DNA of 64,000 nt, from contig JAAVLL010000002.1 in the NCBI GenBank assembly GCA_012103035.1, positions 1,657,795 through 1,721,794 of the forward strand, written 5' to 3'. Origin of the DNA: Brucella oryzae. GTDB lineage: Bacteria > Pseudomonadota > Alphaproteobacteria > Rhizobiales > Rhizobiaceae. Position numbers and translations under genes: made by a program. The notes beneath the pieces are model-generated. The model worked only from the letters and a program-made list of their open reading frames with translations, did no database searches and was not told the origin of the DNA. Of this stretch, positions 1 to 9,534 are shown piece by piece (position 1 is the stretch's first letter; every line of letters starts with the position of its first letter).

Positions 1-8
1 GGAAGCAT
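1..8 (-). CDS. First codons of a divergent gene cut by the window edge
   Basis: On the minus strand an ATG at 8-6 follows a strong Shine-Dalgarno AGGAGGAG (complement of 13-20) at four bases spacing, so a gene probably starts here and runs out of the window. Only two to three codons are visible and no product can be named. The palindrome at 25-37 lies between this start and the aldehyde dehydrogenase, so it may serve both directions. Confidence 0.35.
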
Positions 9-24
9 GCTTCTCCTCCTTTGT

Positions 25-37
25 ATAGTAAAACTAT
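25..37. promoter_or_regulatory. Palindrome ATAGT-AAA-ACTAT, candidate RpiR operator
   Basis: Perfect 5-bp inverted repeat with a 3-base centre in the divergent promoter region. The core TAGT-N3-ACTA recurs at 5749-5759, upstream of the sugar-binding protein gene, and in weaker form at 5603-5613. The RpiR-type regulator at 3993 is the natural candidate binder; that assignment is inference. Confidence 0.5.
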
Positions 38-283
38 TAATCTTATGACCATTTCGTCAAGGTATAATCAGCCTTTGTTGCGAACATCATTGCTGGTTTC
101 GATTGCTGACCGAGGCGAATCTCGCCGTGAAGTCACTGTATTCATTTATTTTCGTCACTAAAAAGATTTCTTGCCACCGGCATCGTTTTCTGGATTGGCA
201 AACTTGATGCAACACGATATGTAGTTATGCTATATCAACGGACCTTGTGAACGTTGACGACATGGAACTGGGCGGAGAAAATC

Positions 284-1748
284 ATGACCGATGCGATCCT
301 GACGCGAATCGATGGCAAGTTGTTCATCGATGGAAAATTCATTGAGGGACGCGGCGCGCGTATCGACGTCGAGAATCCGGCGCGTGGCGAAATCATCGGG
401 CAGATTGCGGCAACGACGCCCGAAGAAATCCAGCAGGCAGTCGCAAGCGCGCGGGTTGCATTTCGTTCATGGTCCAAGGTTCCGGCCAGAGAACGGTCAC
501 AAGCTCTCCACAGGCTCGGCGACCTGATATTCGCCGATGCCCCGCGCATGGCCCAGATCATGACGCTCGAACAGGGCAAGCCGCTGAATGAAGCCAAAGG
601 CGAAATCCTTAAACTGGCCGAGGCTTGCCACTTTTATGGCGAGGAGGCTGTGCGTGTCCTGGGCGAAATCGTACCCAACGATCAGAACGGTTATCAAAGC
701 CAGGTCATCCGCGAACCGATCGGCGTGGTCGGTGCAATCACACCCTGGAATTATCCTGCCGAACTTGTTGGCTGGAAACTTTGCGCAAGCCTTGCTGCTG
801 GTTGCACGATCATCATCAAGCCGGCAGAAATCACACCCTTTACCGCCCTGGCCATTGCTGAAAAAGTGGCTGAGGCTAGGATTCCAGCAGGCGTCGTCAA
901 TGTCGTGACCGGCAAGGGCTCGCTCGTAGGTCAGGCGCTCGTCGAGCATCCAGACGTTGACAAGATCGCTTTTACCGGCTCAAGCGCGGTTGGCCTTCAT
1001 ATCCAGCAGTCCTGTCCAACCGTAAAACGCCTTCATTGGAGCTTGGTGGCAATTGTCCGCTAATCATAACCGCTAGTGCGGACATTGATGCGGCGGTGAA
1101 GGGGCGGTGCGCCGTTCCTTCCGGAATATGGGGCAGATCTGCATTGCGATTAATCGTATCTATGTGGCGCGCCCGATCTACGAGACTTTTCTCGAAAAAT
1201 TCGTCGTTGCCGCCAATGCATTGACCATCGGCGACGGTCTTCTCGAACCAGCTGCCGATATCGGGTCCATGGCATCGCGCGCGCCCCTTGAAAAACGCGC
1301 GAGCATCTAGCCGATGCATTGCAGAAAGGTGCAGGCTTCTTGCCGGCGGCAAGGCGCCGGACGGTGATAAATTTGCCAAGGGCTTCTTCTTTCATCCTAC
1401 CATTGTCGCTGACTGTACTCATGAAATGAAGGTCATGATTGAAGAAACCTTCGGGCCGCTTGTCGGGGTGGCCCCTTTGACGGGCTGGAAGAGGCGGTAG
1501 CCCTCGCTAACGATACGCCTTATGGGCTTGCCTCTTATGTCTATGCGCGCGACTTGCGGGAAATCTATCAGCTGTCAAGCGATCTCGATTACGGTAATGT
1601 CGCCGTCAATAATGTCGACGCTGGCATCATGAACGCGCCTTATGGCGGTCGTAAGCAAAGCGGCATCGGCTATGAGCATGGCCGGGAAGGCTTGCTGGAA
1701 TATTTCAATTTCAAGCATGTCCGCCTGAATCACGGCGTCGGAGCCTGA
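284..1748 (+). CDS. NAD(P)-dependent aldehyde dehydrogenase (frameshifted here)
   Basis: Oxidises an aldehyde to the carboxylate with NAD(P); glycolaldehyde or lactaldehyde would suit the pentose setting, but the substrate is not shown by sequence. The N-terminal part carries FIDGKF and the coenzyme segment TPWNYP; IAFTGSS follows at about residue 235, then the general-base motif ELGG (from 1039) and the catalytic cysteine in MGQIC (about 1129-1143). ATG 284 is chosen because GGAG lies nine bases upstream. About five frameshifts occur, for example one base short near 1033, in GGGG near 1104 and in TTT near 1475; repair gives about 488 residues, normal for the family. The next gene follows after four bases. 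Confidence 0.8.
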
Positions 1749-1752
1749 CTTC

Positions 1753-3272
1753 ATGACTTCCGCACTTCTAGGTATCGACATTGGAACTTCGGGCTGCAAA
1801 GCGCTGCTAGTGTCCGTCGAAGGCGATATTCTGGCCTCCAGTACCGCAACCTACGCGCTGTCGCAGCCTCGTGCCGGCTGGACCGAACAAGATCCCGCCC
1901 TTTGGATCGAGGGTGCGCGCAAGGCAGTGGCAAGCGTGATAGCGCAATACCGGGAGATTGAACTTCTCTGTGTCGGCCTTTCAGGGCAGATGCATGGCCT
2001 TACACCGCTCGACCAAAATAGAAAAATTCTGCGCCCGGCAATCTTGTGGAACGATCAGCGCAACGCTGCTGAAGTGGAGGAAATCACAGCAAAGGCTGGC
2101 GGACTGGATGCTCTGATCGGCCAGACGGGCAATCGCATGCTGGTCGGTTATACCGGCGGCAAAATCGTCTGGATGAAAAATCATGAACCGGATCTGTTTG
2201 CAAAACTGCATCATGTGCTCAATCCCAAAGATTATTTGCGACTGGTTTTGACGGGAGAACTTGCAACGGAAGTATCGGATGCGTCTGGCACCGGGCTTTT
2301 CGATGTGCGACAACGCAAATGGGCATCGGGGTTGATTGAGGCGCTCGATATCAACCCTTCTTTCTTACCTAATTGCCATGAATCTCATGAGATTTCCGGG
2401 CGCATCAACGCTTCTGGCGCAGCACTATTCGGGCTTCCGGCAGGGGTACCTGTGGCGGGCGGCGGCGGTGACAGTGTCATTCAGACCATTGGTTCAGGCG
2501 TCATCGAACCCGGTCAGTTGCAAACAACAATCGGTACTGCTGGCATTCTGGCAACAGCCTTGGATACGCCTGTCACAAGCGCAGATGGTCGCATCCAGAT
2601 GTTCTGCAATGTCGCCCCTGCCAAATGGCATGCCATGGGCGTGTCCCTGAATGCGGGCGGAGCAATGGGCTGGTTCCGGTCAATCCTTGCCGAAACCGGG
2701 CATGGTGACGATCTTACCTTCGATGCGGTAGCAAAAGCTGCTGCCTCCAGCACACCAGGTGCACGCGGACTATTATTTCTGCCTTATCTCAACGGTGAAC
2801 GTTGTCCGCATCCAGATCCCGCAGCACGCGGTGGCATCATCGGTCTCACAGCACGCCACACACTTGGCGATGTCTCACGCAGTGTCATGGAAGGCGTGGT
2901 TCACGCTTTTATGACATGCATGCGCTGATGAAATCCATGGGGATCGAGGGTCGGGTGATCAAGGCATCTGGCGGTGGCGCCCGATCGCCATTGTGGCGAC
3001 AGATTCAGGCCGACATGTTCGGTTGTGATGTGGTGACGACGGAAGGCGCTGCGGAAGGCGGCGCTTTTGGTGCGGCGCTGGTGGCTGGAGTGGGAGTGGG
3101 CGTCTGGAAGGACGCGACCGAGGCAGCTGGCATCTTGCGTGAATTGACGTGTCAGAAGGCCGATCGTGCTGATAGTGCTGTCTATCACAAGGCACATGAA
3201 ATCTATCGAGGGCTTTATCCTGCACTTTCTCGGAGCTTCCACGCTCTCGGCGATCCCGTTTTTGCTGGCTGA
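1753..3272 (+). CDS. xylB: FGGY-family sugar kinase, probably xylulokinase (one frameshift)
   Basis: Phosphorylates a ketopentose such as D-xylulose with ATP in the cytoplasm. The N-terminal phosphate loop GIDIGTSGCKALL (residues 7-19), GLSGQMHG near 78 and ILWNDQR near 98 are typical of xylulokinase; the C-terminal ASGGGARSPLWRQIQAD is the FGGY ATP-domain signature. The frame breaks near 2912 where TTTT should be TTTTT (VVHAF-YDMHAL); the joined protein is about 506 residues, close to the usual length. It starts four bases after the aldehyde dehydrogenase and precedes a HAD phosphatase, so an operon is likely. Ribulokinase or another FGGY specificity is possible. Confidence 0.8.
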
Positions 3273-3308
3273 CTGTCGAACAGGCCCAACCAAAGGATTT
3301 TTCGAATT

Positions 3309-3964
3309 ATGAAACAATATTCAGCTTTGATCTTCGATCTGGATGGAACGCTGATCGATAGTGCGCCGGACATCACCGCAGCGGTGAATGTCTATATGGT
3401 GTCCAAGGGCTGGCCGGCACTATCCGTCGACTATGTCGAAACCTTTATCGGCAATGGTCCGCGCCGCCTGTTGAAGGACATATTCATTGATCAGGGCCTG
3501 CCCTTCGACGATGCAACCGTGGACGCCGCGGTTCAAAGCTATATCGAAAACTATCATCGCAATCCGGCCGAGAAGACACGTTTCTTCAGCCACGTTCGCG
3601 AAGATCTGCAAAGCCTGCATGCTGCCGGTTTCAGGCTGGGCATCTGCACCAACAAGCCCCACGCCTTGACTCAGGAAATTCTGAAAATCCTCGAGCTCGA
3701 TCGCCTCATCGAGGTGGCAGTTGGTGCAGATGCGGTGCCAGCCTGCAAGCCCGATCCCGGCCATCTGCGCGCCGTTGTTGAGCGCATGAATCTAAACGGT
3801 GCCAACTGGGCCTATGTCGGTGACACCAATGTCGACAAGGCGACGGCGGAGCGCGCGGGGCCACTTTCTTCGTCGTGCCGTGGGGCGGTGGAGCGGATGT
3901 AAATGTCGAGCCGCATCAACGACTTGCACGTATCGCCGATCTCATGGAGTATCGCTCTCATTAA
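3309..3964 (+). CDS. gph: HAD phosphatase, phosphoglycolate phosphatase type (one frameshift)
   Basis: HAD hydrolase that removes phosphate from a small phosphorylated acid or sugar. Motif I DLDGTLIDS holds the nucleophile Asp11 and general acid Asp13; motif II is CTNKP near residue 115; motif III and IV are seen as CKPDP and YVGDTNVD. The cap segment after residue 18 fits the phosphoglycolate phosphatase subfamily. The frame is lost near 3858, one base short in the GC-rich stretch; restoration gives ATFFVVPWGGG and a stop at 3962-3964, about 218 residues. It could recycle 2-phosphoglycolate or act on a sugar phosphate of the flanking pentose pathway. Confidence 0.75.
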
Positions 3965-3992
3965 ATAGTGAGACGACGAAGGAACGAATTTC

Positions 3993-4815
3993 ATGACGGT
4001 CAGCCTGTTACAGCGCATATTCCATGAAACAGACGGAATGGGGCCGCCGAACGGCGTATCGCCGAATTTGTGAGCACGTCCCCGGGCGAGGTCATTCATA
4101 TGAGCATGGCCAAACTGTCCGAGCGCTGTTCGGTCAGTGATCCGACTATCATGCGCTTTTGTCGCCGATCGGTTTCGATGGCTATCAGGATTTCAAACTG
4201 CATCTGGCGCAAAGCCTCGTTCCTTCTGCACCCTTCGCCTATGAACAGATCATCCCCAATGACGGCATAGAAAATATTGTCCGCAAGACTTGTCGCAATT
4301 CCCTTAACGCCATCCAGCGTGCTCTGGAGGATCTCATTCCTCAGCAGGTTGAACAGGCTGCCCTGCTTTTGCGCGATGCCGCATGGACCGGTATCTACGC
4401 CAGCGGTATTTCCGAAGTCACAGCGATTGACGCCGAACACAAGTTCCAGCGGCTCGGCATGCGGTGTGCTGCCGTCATGGGGCGCAAGAAGCAGTGGATG
4501 CATGTCGAAGGTTCGCGACCGCACGAAGTCGCGCTGATCTTTTCGCAGTCTGGTCACACCAAGCAGATGGTGGAGCTGGCCATTGCAGCAAGAGCAGGAG
4601 GCGCGCGTGTCGTATCGATCACCGCAGCCGAAAGTCCGCTCGCCCGTGTCACGGACGCGCTGATTGCCGTTCGTCCCTACGATCAGACCGAGTTGATGAC
4701 ACCGCTCGCATCGCGCCTCAATCATCATCTCGTCGTCAACATGCTCGTCACGGCAATTGCAGTGTCAAGCGGCAGTGAATTTCCCGATCAACTGCCAGCC
4801 CTCGATTCTGGCTGA
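3993..4815 (+). CDS. RpiR/MurR-family transcriptional regulator (two frameshifts)
   Basis: DNA-binding repressor or activator with an N-terminal helix-turn-helix (MAKLSERCSVSDPTIMRFCR, about residues 37-56) and a C-terminal SIS sugar-phosphate-binding domain (GISEVTAIDAEHKFQRLG; FSQSGHTKQ; ITAAESPLARVTD). ATG 3993 follows GAAGGA. One base is missing from GGGG at 4037-4040 (restored GAAERRIAEF) and one near 4165 (restored RLIGFDGYQDF); the protein is then about 275 residues, normal. It lies immediately before rpiA, the classic association of this family. The palindromes at 25-37 and 5746-5762 are candidate target sites. Confidence 0.82.
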
Positions 4816-4895
4816 CAGACAAGATACGGGACTAACGATCTAAACAACCGCCGCAGTCGTTCATAACGGCTCCGGCCAATCGGCAGGAAAGACAA

Positions 4896-5600
4896 ATGTC
4901 CGCAGAGCAGAATGAAGCCAAGAAAGTCGCAGGCCGCCGGGTCATTGAGGAATTTGTGCGAGACGGCATGAAGCTTGGCCTTGGATCGGGCACCACCTCG
5001 CATTTCTTCGTGCGGGAGCTAGGCAAATATGTGGCCGATGGCATGAATCTGACCTGCACCACGACGTCACGTTCGACAATCGATGTCGCGCGGGAAGTGG
5101 GGATCGCCATTACGGATCCAAACGAAATTGGTGAGATCGATCTCACCGTCGACGGGCCTGACGAGATCGACCATCAGTTCAACATGATCAAGGGTGGCGG
5201 CGCGTGCCTGTTGTGGGAAAAGATTATCGCACATGCATCAAAACAGATGATTACGGTTTGCGACGAAACAAAAATCGTGGCTACGCTCGGCGCCTTTCCT
5301 CTCCCCGTGGAGGTTGTTCAGTTTGCGTGGAAACAGACCGAACGTATGGTGGATCGCATTTTGCAGGAGCACGGGATTACTGCGGGGATCACCCGCCGCA
5401 TGCGTGACGGTCAGCCCGTGGTAACCGATAGCGGCAATTTCATCCTCGATTGCAAATGCGGTTCGATCGCCAAACCAGCACCGCTCGAAACTGAACTCAA
5501 TCGCATACCCGGCGTCGTCGAAAACGGTCTGTTTACTCGCGAATCCGTCGGTATGGTGGTCGGTTGTCTCGACGGTACGTCCTACGTCAAGATGCGTTAA
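4896..5600 (+). CDS. rpiA: Ribose-5-phosphate isomerase A (intact)
   Basis: Interconverts ribose 5-phosphate and ribulose 5-phosphate in the non-oxidative pentose phosphate pathway. All hallmark segments are present: LGLGSGTTS (residues 27-35) for phosphate binding, DGPDE (86-90), and KGGGACLLWEK (99-109) with the catalytic lysine and glutamate; GVVENGLF lies near 206. At 234 residues it is full length and one of the few intact genes of this cluster. It links the kinase product to central metabolism. A hairpin at 5633-5650 follows the stop and probably limits read-through into the transporter genes. Confidence 0.95.
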   Translation: MSAEQNEAKKVAGRRVIEEFVRDGMKLGLGSGTTSHFFVRELGKYVADGMNLTCTTTSRSTIDVAREVGIAITDPNEIGEIDLTVDGPDEIDHQFNMIKGGGACLLWEKIIAHASKQMITVCDETKIVATLGAFPLPVEVVQFAWKQTERMVDRILQEHGITAGITRRMRDGQPVVTDSGNFILDCKCGSIAKPAPLETELNRIPGVVENGLFTRESVGMVVGCLDGTSYVKMR

Positions 5601-5602
5601 TC

Positions 5603-5613
5603 TAGTAAAACTT
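5603..5613. promoter_or_regulatory. Weaker copy of the TAGT-AAA-ACT motif
   Basis: Directly after rpiA the sequence reads TAGT-AAA-ACTT, the same core as the palindromes at 25-37 and 5749-5759 with one mismatch. It may be an auxiliary regulator site for the ABC transporter promoter about 130 bases downstream, or chance. Confidence 0.3.
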
Positions 5614-5632
5614 CAACTTAACTAATATCACT

Positions 5633-5650
5633 GCAGCCTACCCAGGCTGC
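5633..5650 (+). terminator. Hairpin after rpiA
   Basis: GCAGCCT-ACCC-AGGCTGC forms a perfect 7-bp stem with a 4-base loop 33 bases after the rpiA stop. ATTTTG follows about 13 bases later, so it is not a classical T-tailed terminator. It may be a weak terminator or protect the rpiA transcript end. Confidence 0.5.
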
Positions 5651-5727
5651 GGCGGCCATCAGATTTTGTAAAAATGCCTATCTGTTGCCTTGAAAAGCGC
5701 TGTTCAGCCAGAATCTTTTGAAACAGC

Positions 5728-5762
5728 TTGACAAGCTTACTTCATATGTAGTGAAACTATAT
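5728..5762 (+). promoter_or_regulatory. Promoter -35 box and overlapping RpiR-type operator
   Basis: TTGACA at 5728-5733 is a consensus -35 hexamer. The imperfect palindrome centred on TAGT-GAA-ACTA (5746-5762) covers the place where the -10 box should be, the usual geometry for repression. No clear -10 hexamer is seen. The same core occurs at 25-37. The sugar-binding protein gene begins 23 bases after the palindrome. Confidence 0.55.
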
Positions 5763-5784
5763 CAGCATACCTCGGGAGGTGAAT

Positions 5785-6861
5785 ATGGGTATCGATCTCA
5801 AACTCAAGCGACGTCAAGTTCTGGCAGGGGACTTGCACTGGGAGCAGCGACATTTGCCGGACGCTCGGCTTTCGCGCAGGATCGCGTGTTCCTGCCGTTC
5901 AGCAACAAAAGCCTTGATTATTATTTCTTCGTTATCGAGGAAGAAGCGGTAAAGCGTGCCGTCGAAAGCCGCAAATGGTCCTTCCAAGCCACCAATGCCA
6001 ATTTCGACAATACCAAACAGCTTGAACAGTGGCAGAGCCTGATGCTGTCGCAGCCCGCCGGTCTCGTCGCCGATCCGATTGACAGTCAGGCGATCGTCAG
6101 CGCGATCCGCCGCTACAATCAGAAAAGATACCCGTCGCCATCATTGATACGCCTGCAGATGGTGGGGATGTCGCCATCACCGTCAGCTTCGACAATTACC
6201 AGGGCGGCGTCATGGCCGCACGCGAGATTATCGACCGGTTGACCAAAAGCACGGCAGCCCGCGCGGCAAGGTCCTCAATTGCTATGGAGCACTTGCAAGC
6301 GTTGCCTGGCGTCAACGCAAGGAAGGTATGGACGCCGAATTCGCCAAGTGTCCTGATATTACCTATATCAGTCGACCCACCGAAGGTCAGCTCGATCAAA
6401 TGCTTTCCGTGACGTTGTCGACGCTTTCCGAACATCCCGATCTTGATGCCGTTCATGCCCCAGCGACTCCCCGCACGCGGCATCACAACTGCCCTGCAGC
6501 AGAAAAATCGCTGGAAAAGGTAGGTGAGGAAGGCCACGTAATTTTCGTCACCATCGATGGCGAACCGGTTGCAGTCAGAGGCATTCAGGACGGGTACATG
6601 GATGCCTGCGTGTCACAAGACCCTATCGCCTATGGCGAGATAGCTGTCGAACTCTTGGAAAAGCACGCAATGAAGGGCGAGGAAGTGCCGCTCGGCACTT
6701 ATGAAAACAAGAAATATTTCTGGGAGAAAGGCGAGATCGTCAAGGGCGATACCGGTCCAACCCTCATCATTCCGCCTTTCGTCATCAACGGCGACAATGC
6801 CGCCGACAAGCGCCACTGGGGCTATGTCGCAGAAAAGGAATGGGGCGTTCCCTATACCTGA
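5785..6861 (+). CDS. Periplasmic sugar-binding protein of a CUT2 ABC transporter (frameshifted)
   Basis: Captures a sugar in the periplasm and delivers it to the ABC transporter encoded next. ATG 5785 follows GGGAGGTG. The N-terminus has a twin-arginine-like signal (KRRQVLAG, hydrophobic stretch, SAFAQD). The mature protein reads as a periplasmic binding protein of the ribose/xylose/rhamnose class (VADPIDSQAIVSAIRRYN; VSFDNYQGGVMAAREIIDRL). Several bases are missing, for example in GGGG near 5827, near 6125, in AAAA near 6245 and near 6470-6510; repair gives about 360 residues. Substrate is probably a pentose or pentitol given rpiA and the FGGY kinase beside it. Confidence 0.8.
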
Positions 6862-6871
6862 ACATGAAATG

Positions 6872-6900
6872 CGACGCCCGCGCAACAAGGGTGGGCGTCG
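6872..6900. repeat. Intercistronic hairpin between binding protein and ATPase
   Basis: CGACGCCC (6872-6879) and GGGCGTCG (6893-6900) form a perfect 8-bp stem with a 13-base loop just after the binding-protein stop. Hairpins in this position commonly raise binding-protein expression over the downstream membrane genes by stabilising the upstream mRNA or by partial termination. Similar structures follow the other binding-protein genes here. Confidence 0.6.
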
Positions 6901-6945
6901 TTTCGCATGTGATTGGCGTGCGGTCGCAGGCGATGGAGGAGTATC

Positions 6946-8471
6946 ATGACAAACATCCAGACAAATGGGCGCGACAAAGATGCTGGCGAAAGCAGCATTG
7001 CCTTGCGCGTCGACAACGTTACCAAACGATATGGAACCTTTACGGCCCTGCACTCCGTCAGCCTCGATATTCGCCGCGGCAGTATCCACGGACTGCTCGG
7101 CGAAAACGGTGCCGGCAAAAGCACGCTGGTTGGCATCATCTCCGGGCAGCGCACGCCCAGCAGCGGAACAATCTATCTCAATAGCGAACCGGTACAGGGT
7201 GCAGACGTCAAGGCCATGGAAGAAGCCGGCGTCTTTCTGGTCACACAGGAGCCGATGATCATCGATCACATCTCCGCCTCCGAAAATCTGATGCTGGGCA
7301 TCTGGCCTTCGCGAGGCGGTTTCGTGCGCTGGAAGAAACTGAAGGCGGACGCTGCACGCATGCTGAAAGATTCCGGAATTGATCCAGCCGTGAATGCCGG
7401 CAGGCTCAACGCTGTGCAAGACGCAAGCTCAATATCCTGCGCGCCATGTTCTCCGGCGGTAAAGTCATCATTCTCGATGAACCGACTGCCGCCCTGACTG
7501 TTCCCGATCGCCGGCAACTGTTTGATTTCATGCATCAGTTGAAGAGCGAAGGTGTCACCTTCATTTTCATCTCGCATTATAATGACGAGATTCTCGAAAT
7601 CTGCGATGCGGTTTCGGTCCTGCGCGACGGTTTTCTCGCCGGCGGCAGCCAGGACGTACAGGCGATGACGTCCGAGCAATTGTCTGAACTGGTGCTCGGG
7701 CGCGGACTCGACCTGTTTCAGCGTGAGCGCAAAACGTTCGGTTCTCAAGCCCCGGCAATAAGCCTGCGAGGTGTTGTGGCCCATCATGTCGATCTGGATG
7801 AGCTCGATATCCGGCCAGGCGAAATCGTCGGCTTTACCGGCCTGCCGGGCGCCGGCGCAAAAGAACTTGCGCGCGCGATCTTCGGCCTTAACCGGGCGTC
7901 GGCTGGAGCGATCAGCTTTGCCGGTGGACCACAGGAAAGTCTCCCGCAGCATCCAAAGGCAGCTTTCAGCAAGGGTGTCGCCTATTTGTCCGACGATCGA
8001 CGCAAGGATGGCGTTGTCGGCCATTTGTCGATCGCTGAAAATATCGCACTTTCATCACTCGATCGGCGCGCGGTCCTCGGTTTTGTCAAACGCGACGAGG
8101 AAGCGCGTCTGTGCAGCGGATATTTCTCCAGCATGGGTATCAAGGCGCGAAGCGCTGCCGCAGCCGTCGATACGCTGAGTGGTGGTAACCAGCAGAAGGT
8201 ATGTCTCGGTCGTGTTCTTGCAACACAACCAAGGCTTCTTATCCTCGACGAGCCGACACGCGGTATTGATGTCGGCGTCAAGCAGGACGTTTTGCGCATC
8301 ATCGATGAACTCAGCAACAAGGGCGTCAGCGTTATTATTGTCTCGACCGATACGGACGAGCTGGTGCGCGCAGTCGACCGTGTCTGCGTATTCCGTCACG
8401 GCTCGATCGAGGAGATCGTGACGGGTGACGACATCACCACCGACAATCTGCGCCGCCTTTCGCAGGCGTGA
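6946..8471 (+). CDS. CUT2-type sugar ABC transporter ATPase, two nucleotide-binding domains (one frameshift)
   Basis: Double ATPase that powers sugar uptake on the cytoplasmic face. First domain: Walker [10 protein letters not shown] (about residues 54-62) and Walker B VIILDEPTAAL; the signature region between them is degraded by a frameshift near 7415-7435. Second domain: degenerate Walker A TGLPGAGAKE, signature LSGGNQQK and Walker [13 protein letters not shown], as is usual in the RbsA/XylG class. ATG 6946 follows ATGGAGGAGT. Restored length is about 508 residues, normal for the class. The permease gene starts 28 bases downstream, so transport genes form one unit. Confidence 0.88.
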
Positions 8472-8499
8472 GCGCATCATCGGTAAAGGAATAAGTGAA

Positions 8500-9498
8500 A
8501 TGAGCAATGTCATGACGGCCACCGCGCCGAAAGAGGTCAAGCCTAACGAAAAAGCGACACATAATATTGTCGGCTGGATTCTGCACAATGTTGTGTGGAT
8601 CTGGCTGGTGGCGCTGGTCCTCGGTTTCGGGCTGTTCAATGAGTTCTTCCTGACCGTGATGAACATGCAAAACATCATGGTTCAAGCGACGGTTCTGGGA
8701 ATGCTGGGCTTGGCAGTAGCACTGCCGTTGCTCGTGGCGGAGATCGACCTGTCGATTCCGGCTAATCTCGGATTTTCGTCCGCAATTGGCGCACTGGCCT
8801 ATTCCAATCTCGGAATGCCTTGGTTTCCCGCCATGCTTGCTGGCGTCGCGATTGCAACACTCACCGGTTTCTTCAATGGCCTTTGTATCACCAAGCTGCG
8901 AATGGTCTCGCTCATCCAGACGTTATCAATGATGATCATCCTGCAAGGGGCGCTCCTGGCTCTGACACAAGGCAAGACTCTGACCAATCTGTCCGACGGA
9001 TATGTCTGGATTGGTCAGGCGTCGGTTGCCGGATGGCCCGTCATGCCGTTGATTTTCGTTGTCGCTCTGATTGTGATCGGCGTCTTGCTGCGCATGACCA
9101 TTCTTGGACGCTCCATCTATGCAGTTGGCGGTAACCCGCAGGCATCCAATTCCGCAGGTATTCGGGTGGACCGTATCAAGATCATCGCCTATACGATCTC
9201 CGGCTTCCTGGCAGGCGTGGCCGGCTTTCTCCTGGCCTCTTGGCAGATGGCAATCACATCGAACCAAGGCTCCAGCTATCTTCTCTATGCAATCGCCGCA
9301 CCAATCATCGGTGGCGTCAGCGTTTTCGGCGGACGGGGAAATGTGGTTGGGATTCTCGGAGGCGTTCTGCTCCTCACCGTCATTCAGGTCGGACTGGCGA
9401 TCATAAATATTCCCTCCTTCTATGTCGGCATGATTGGCGGTTTTATGATCTTTATTGCCGTTGCCATCGATGCAATCAGGGTGCGCTACTTTGCTTGA
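8500..9498 (+). CDS. CUT2-type sugar ABC transporter permease (intact)
   Basis: Inner-membrane channel subunit of the RbsC/XylH family, 332 residues. About nine hydrophobic segments are visible, including LHNVVWIWLVALVLGFGLFN near residue 30 and a C-terminal GGFMIFIAVAIDAIRVRYFA. The family segment GNPQASNSAGIRVDRIK, in the loop that contacts the ATPase, is present near residue 210. ATG 8500 follows AAAGGA. It works with the binding protein at 5785 and ATPase at 6946. The dld gene follows after 36 bases with its own GCAGGA ribosome site. Confidence 0.9.
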   Translation: MSNVMTATAPKEVKPNEKATHNIVGWILHNVVWIWLVALVLGFGLFNEFFLTVMNMQNIMVQATVLGMLGLAVALPLLVAEIDLSIPANLGFSSAIGALAYSNLGMPWFPAMLAGVAIATLTGFFNGLCITKLRMVSLIQTLSMMIILQGALLALTQGKTLTNLSDGYVWIGQASVAGWPVMPLIFVVALIVIGVLLRMTILGRSIYAVGGNPQASNSAGIRVDRIKIIAYTISGFLAGVAGFLLASWQMAITSNQGSSYLLYAIAAPIIGGVSVFGGRGNVVGILGGVLLLTVIQVGLAIINIPSFYVGMIGGFMIFIAVAIDAIRVRYFA

Positions 9499-9534
9499 CC
9501 CGCATTAGTTGCTGCCTGCAGGAATTAAACAAGC

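Noticed and set aside
6613..7419. A 268-codon minus-strand frame spanning two genes
   Set aside because: It crosses the end of the binding-protein gene, an intercistronic hairpin and the start of the ATPase gene; no motif is seen in it.
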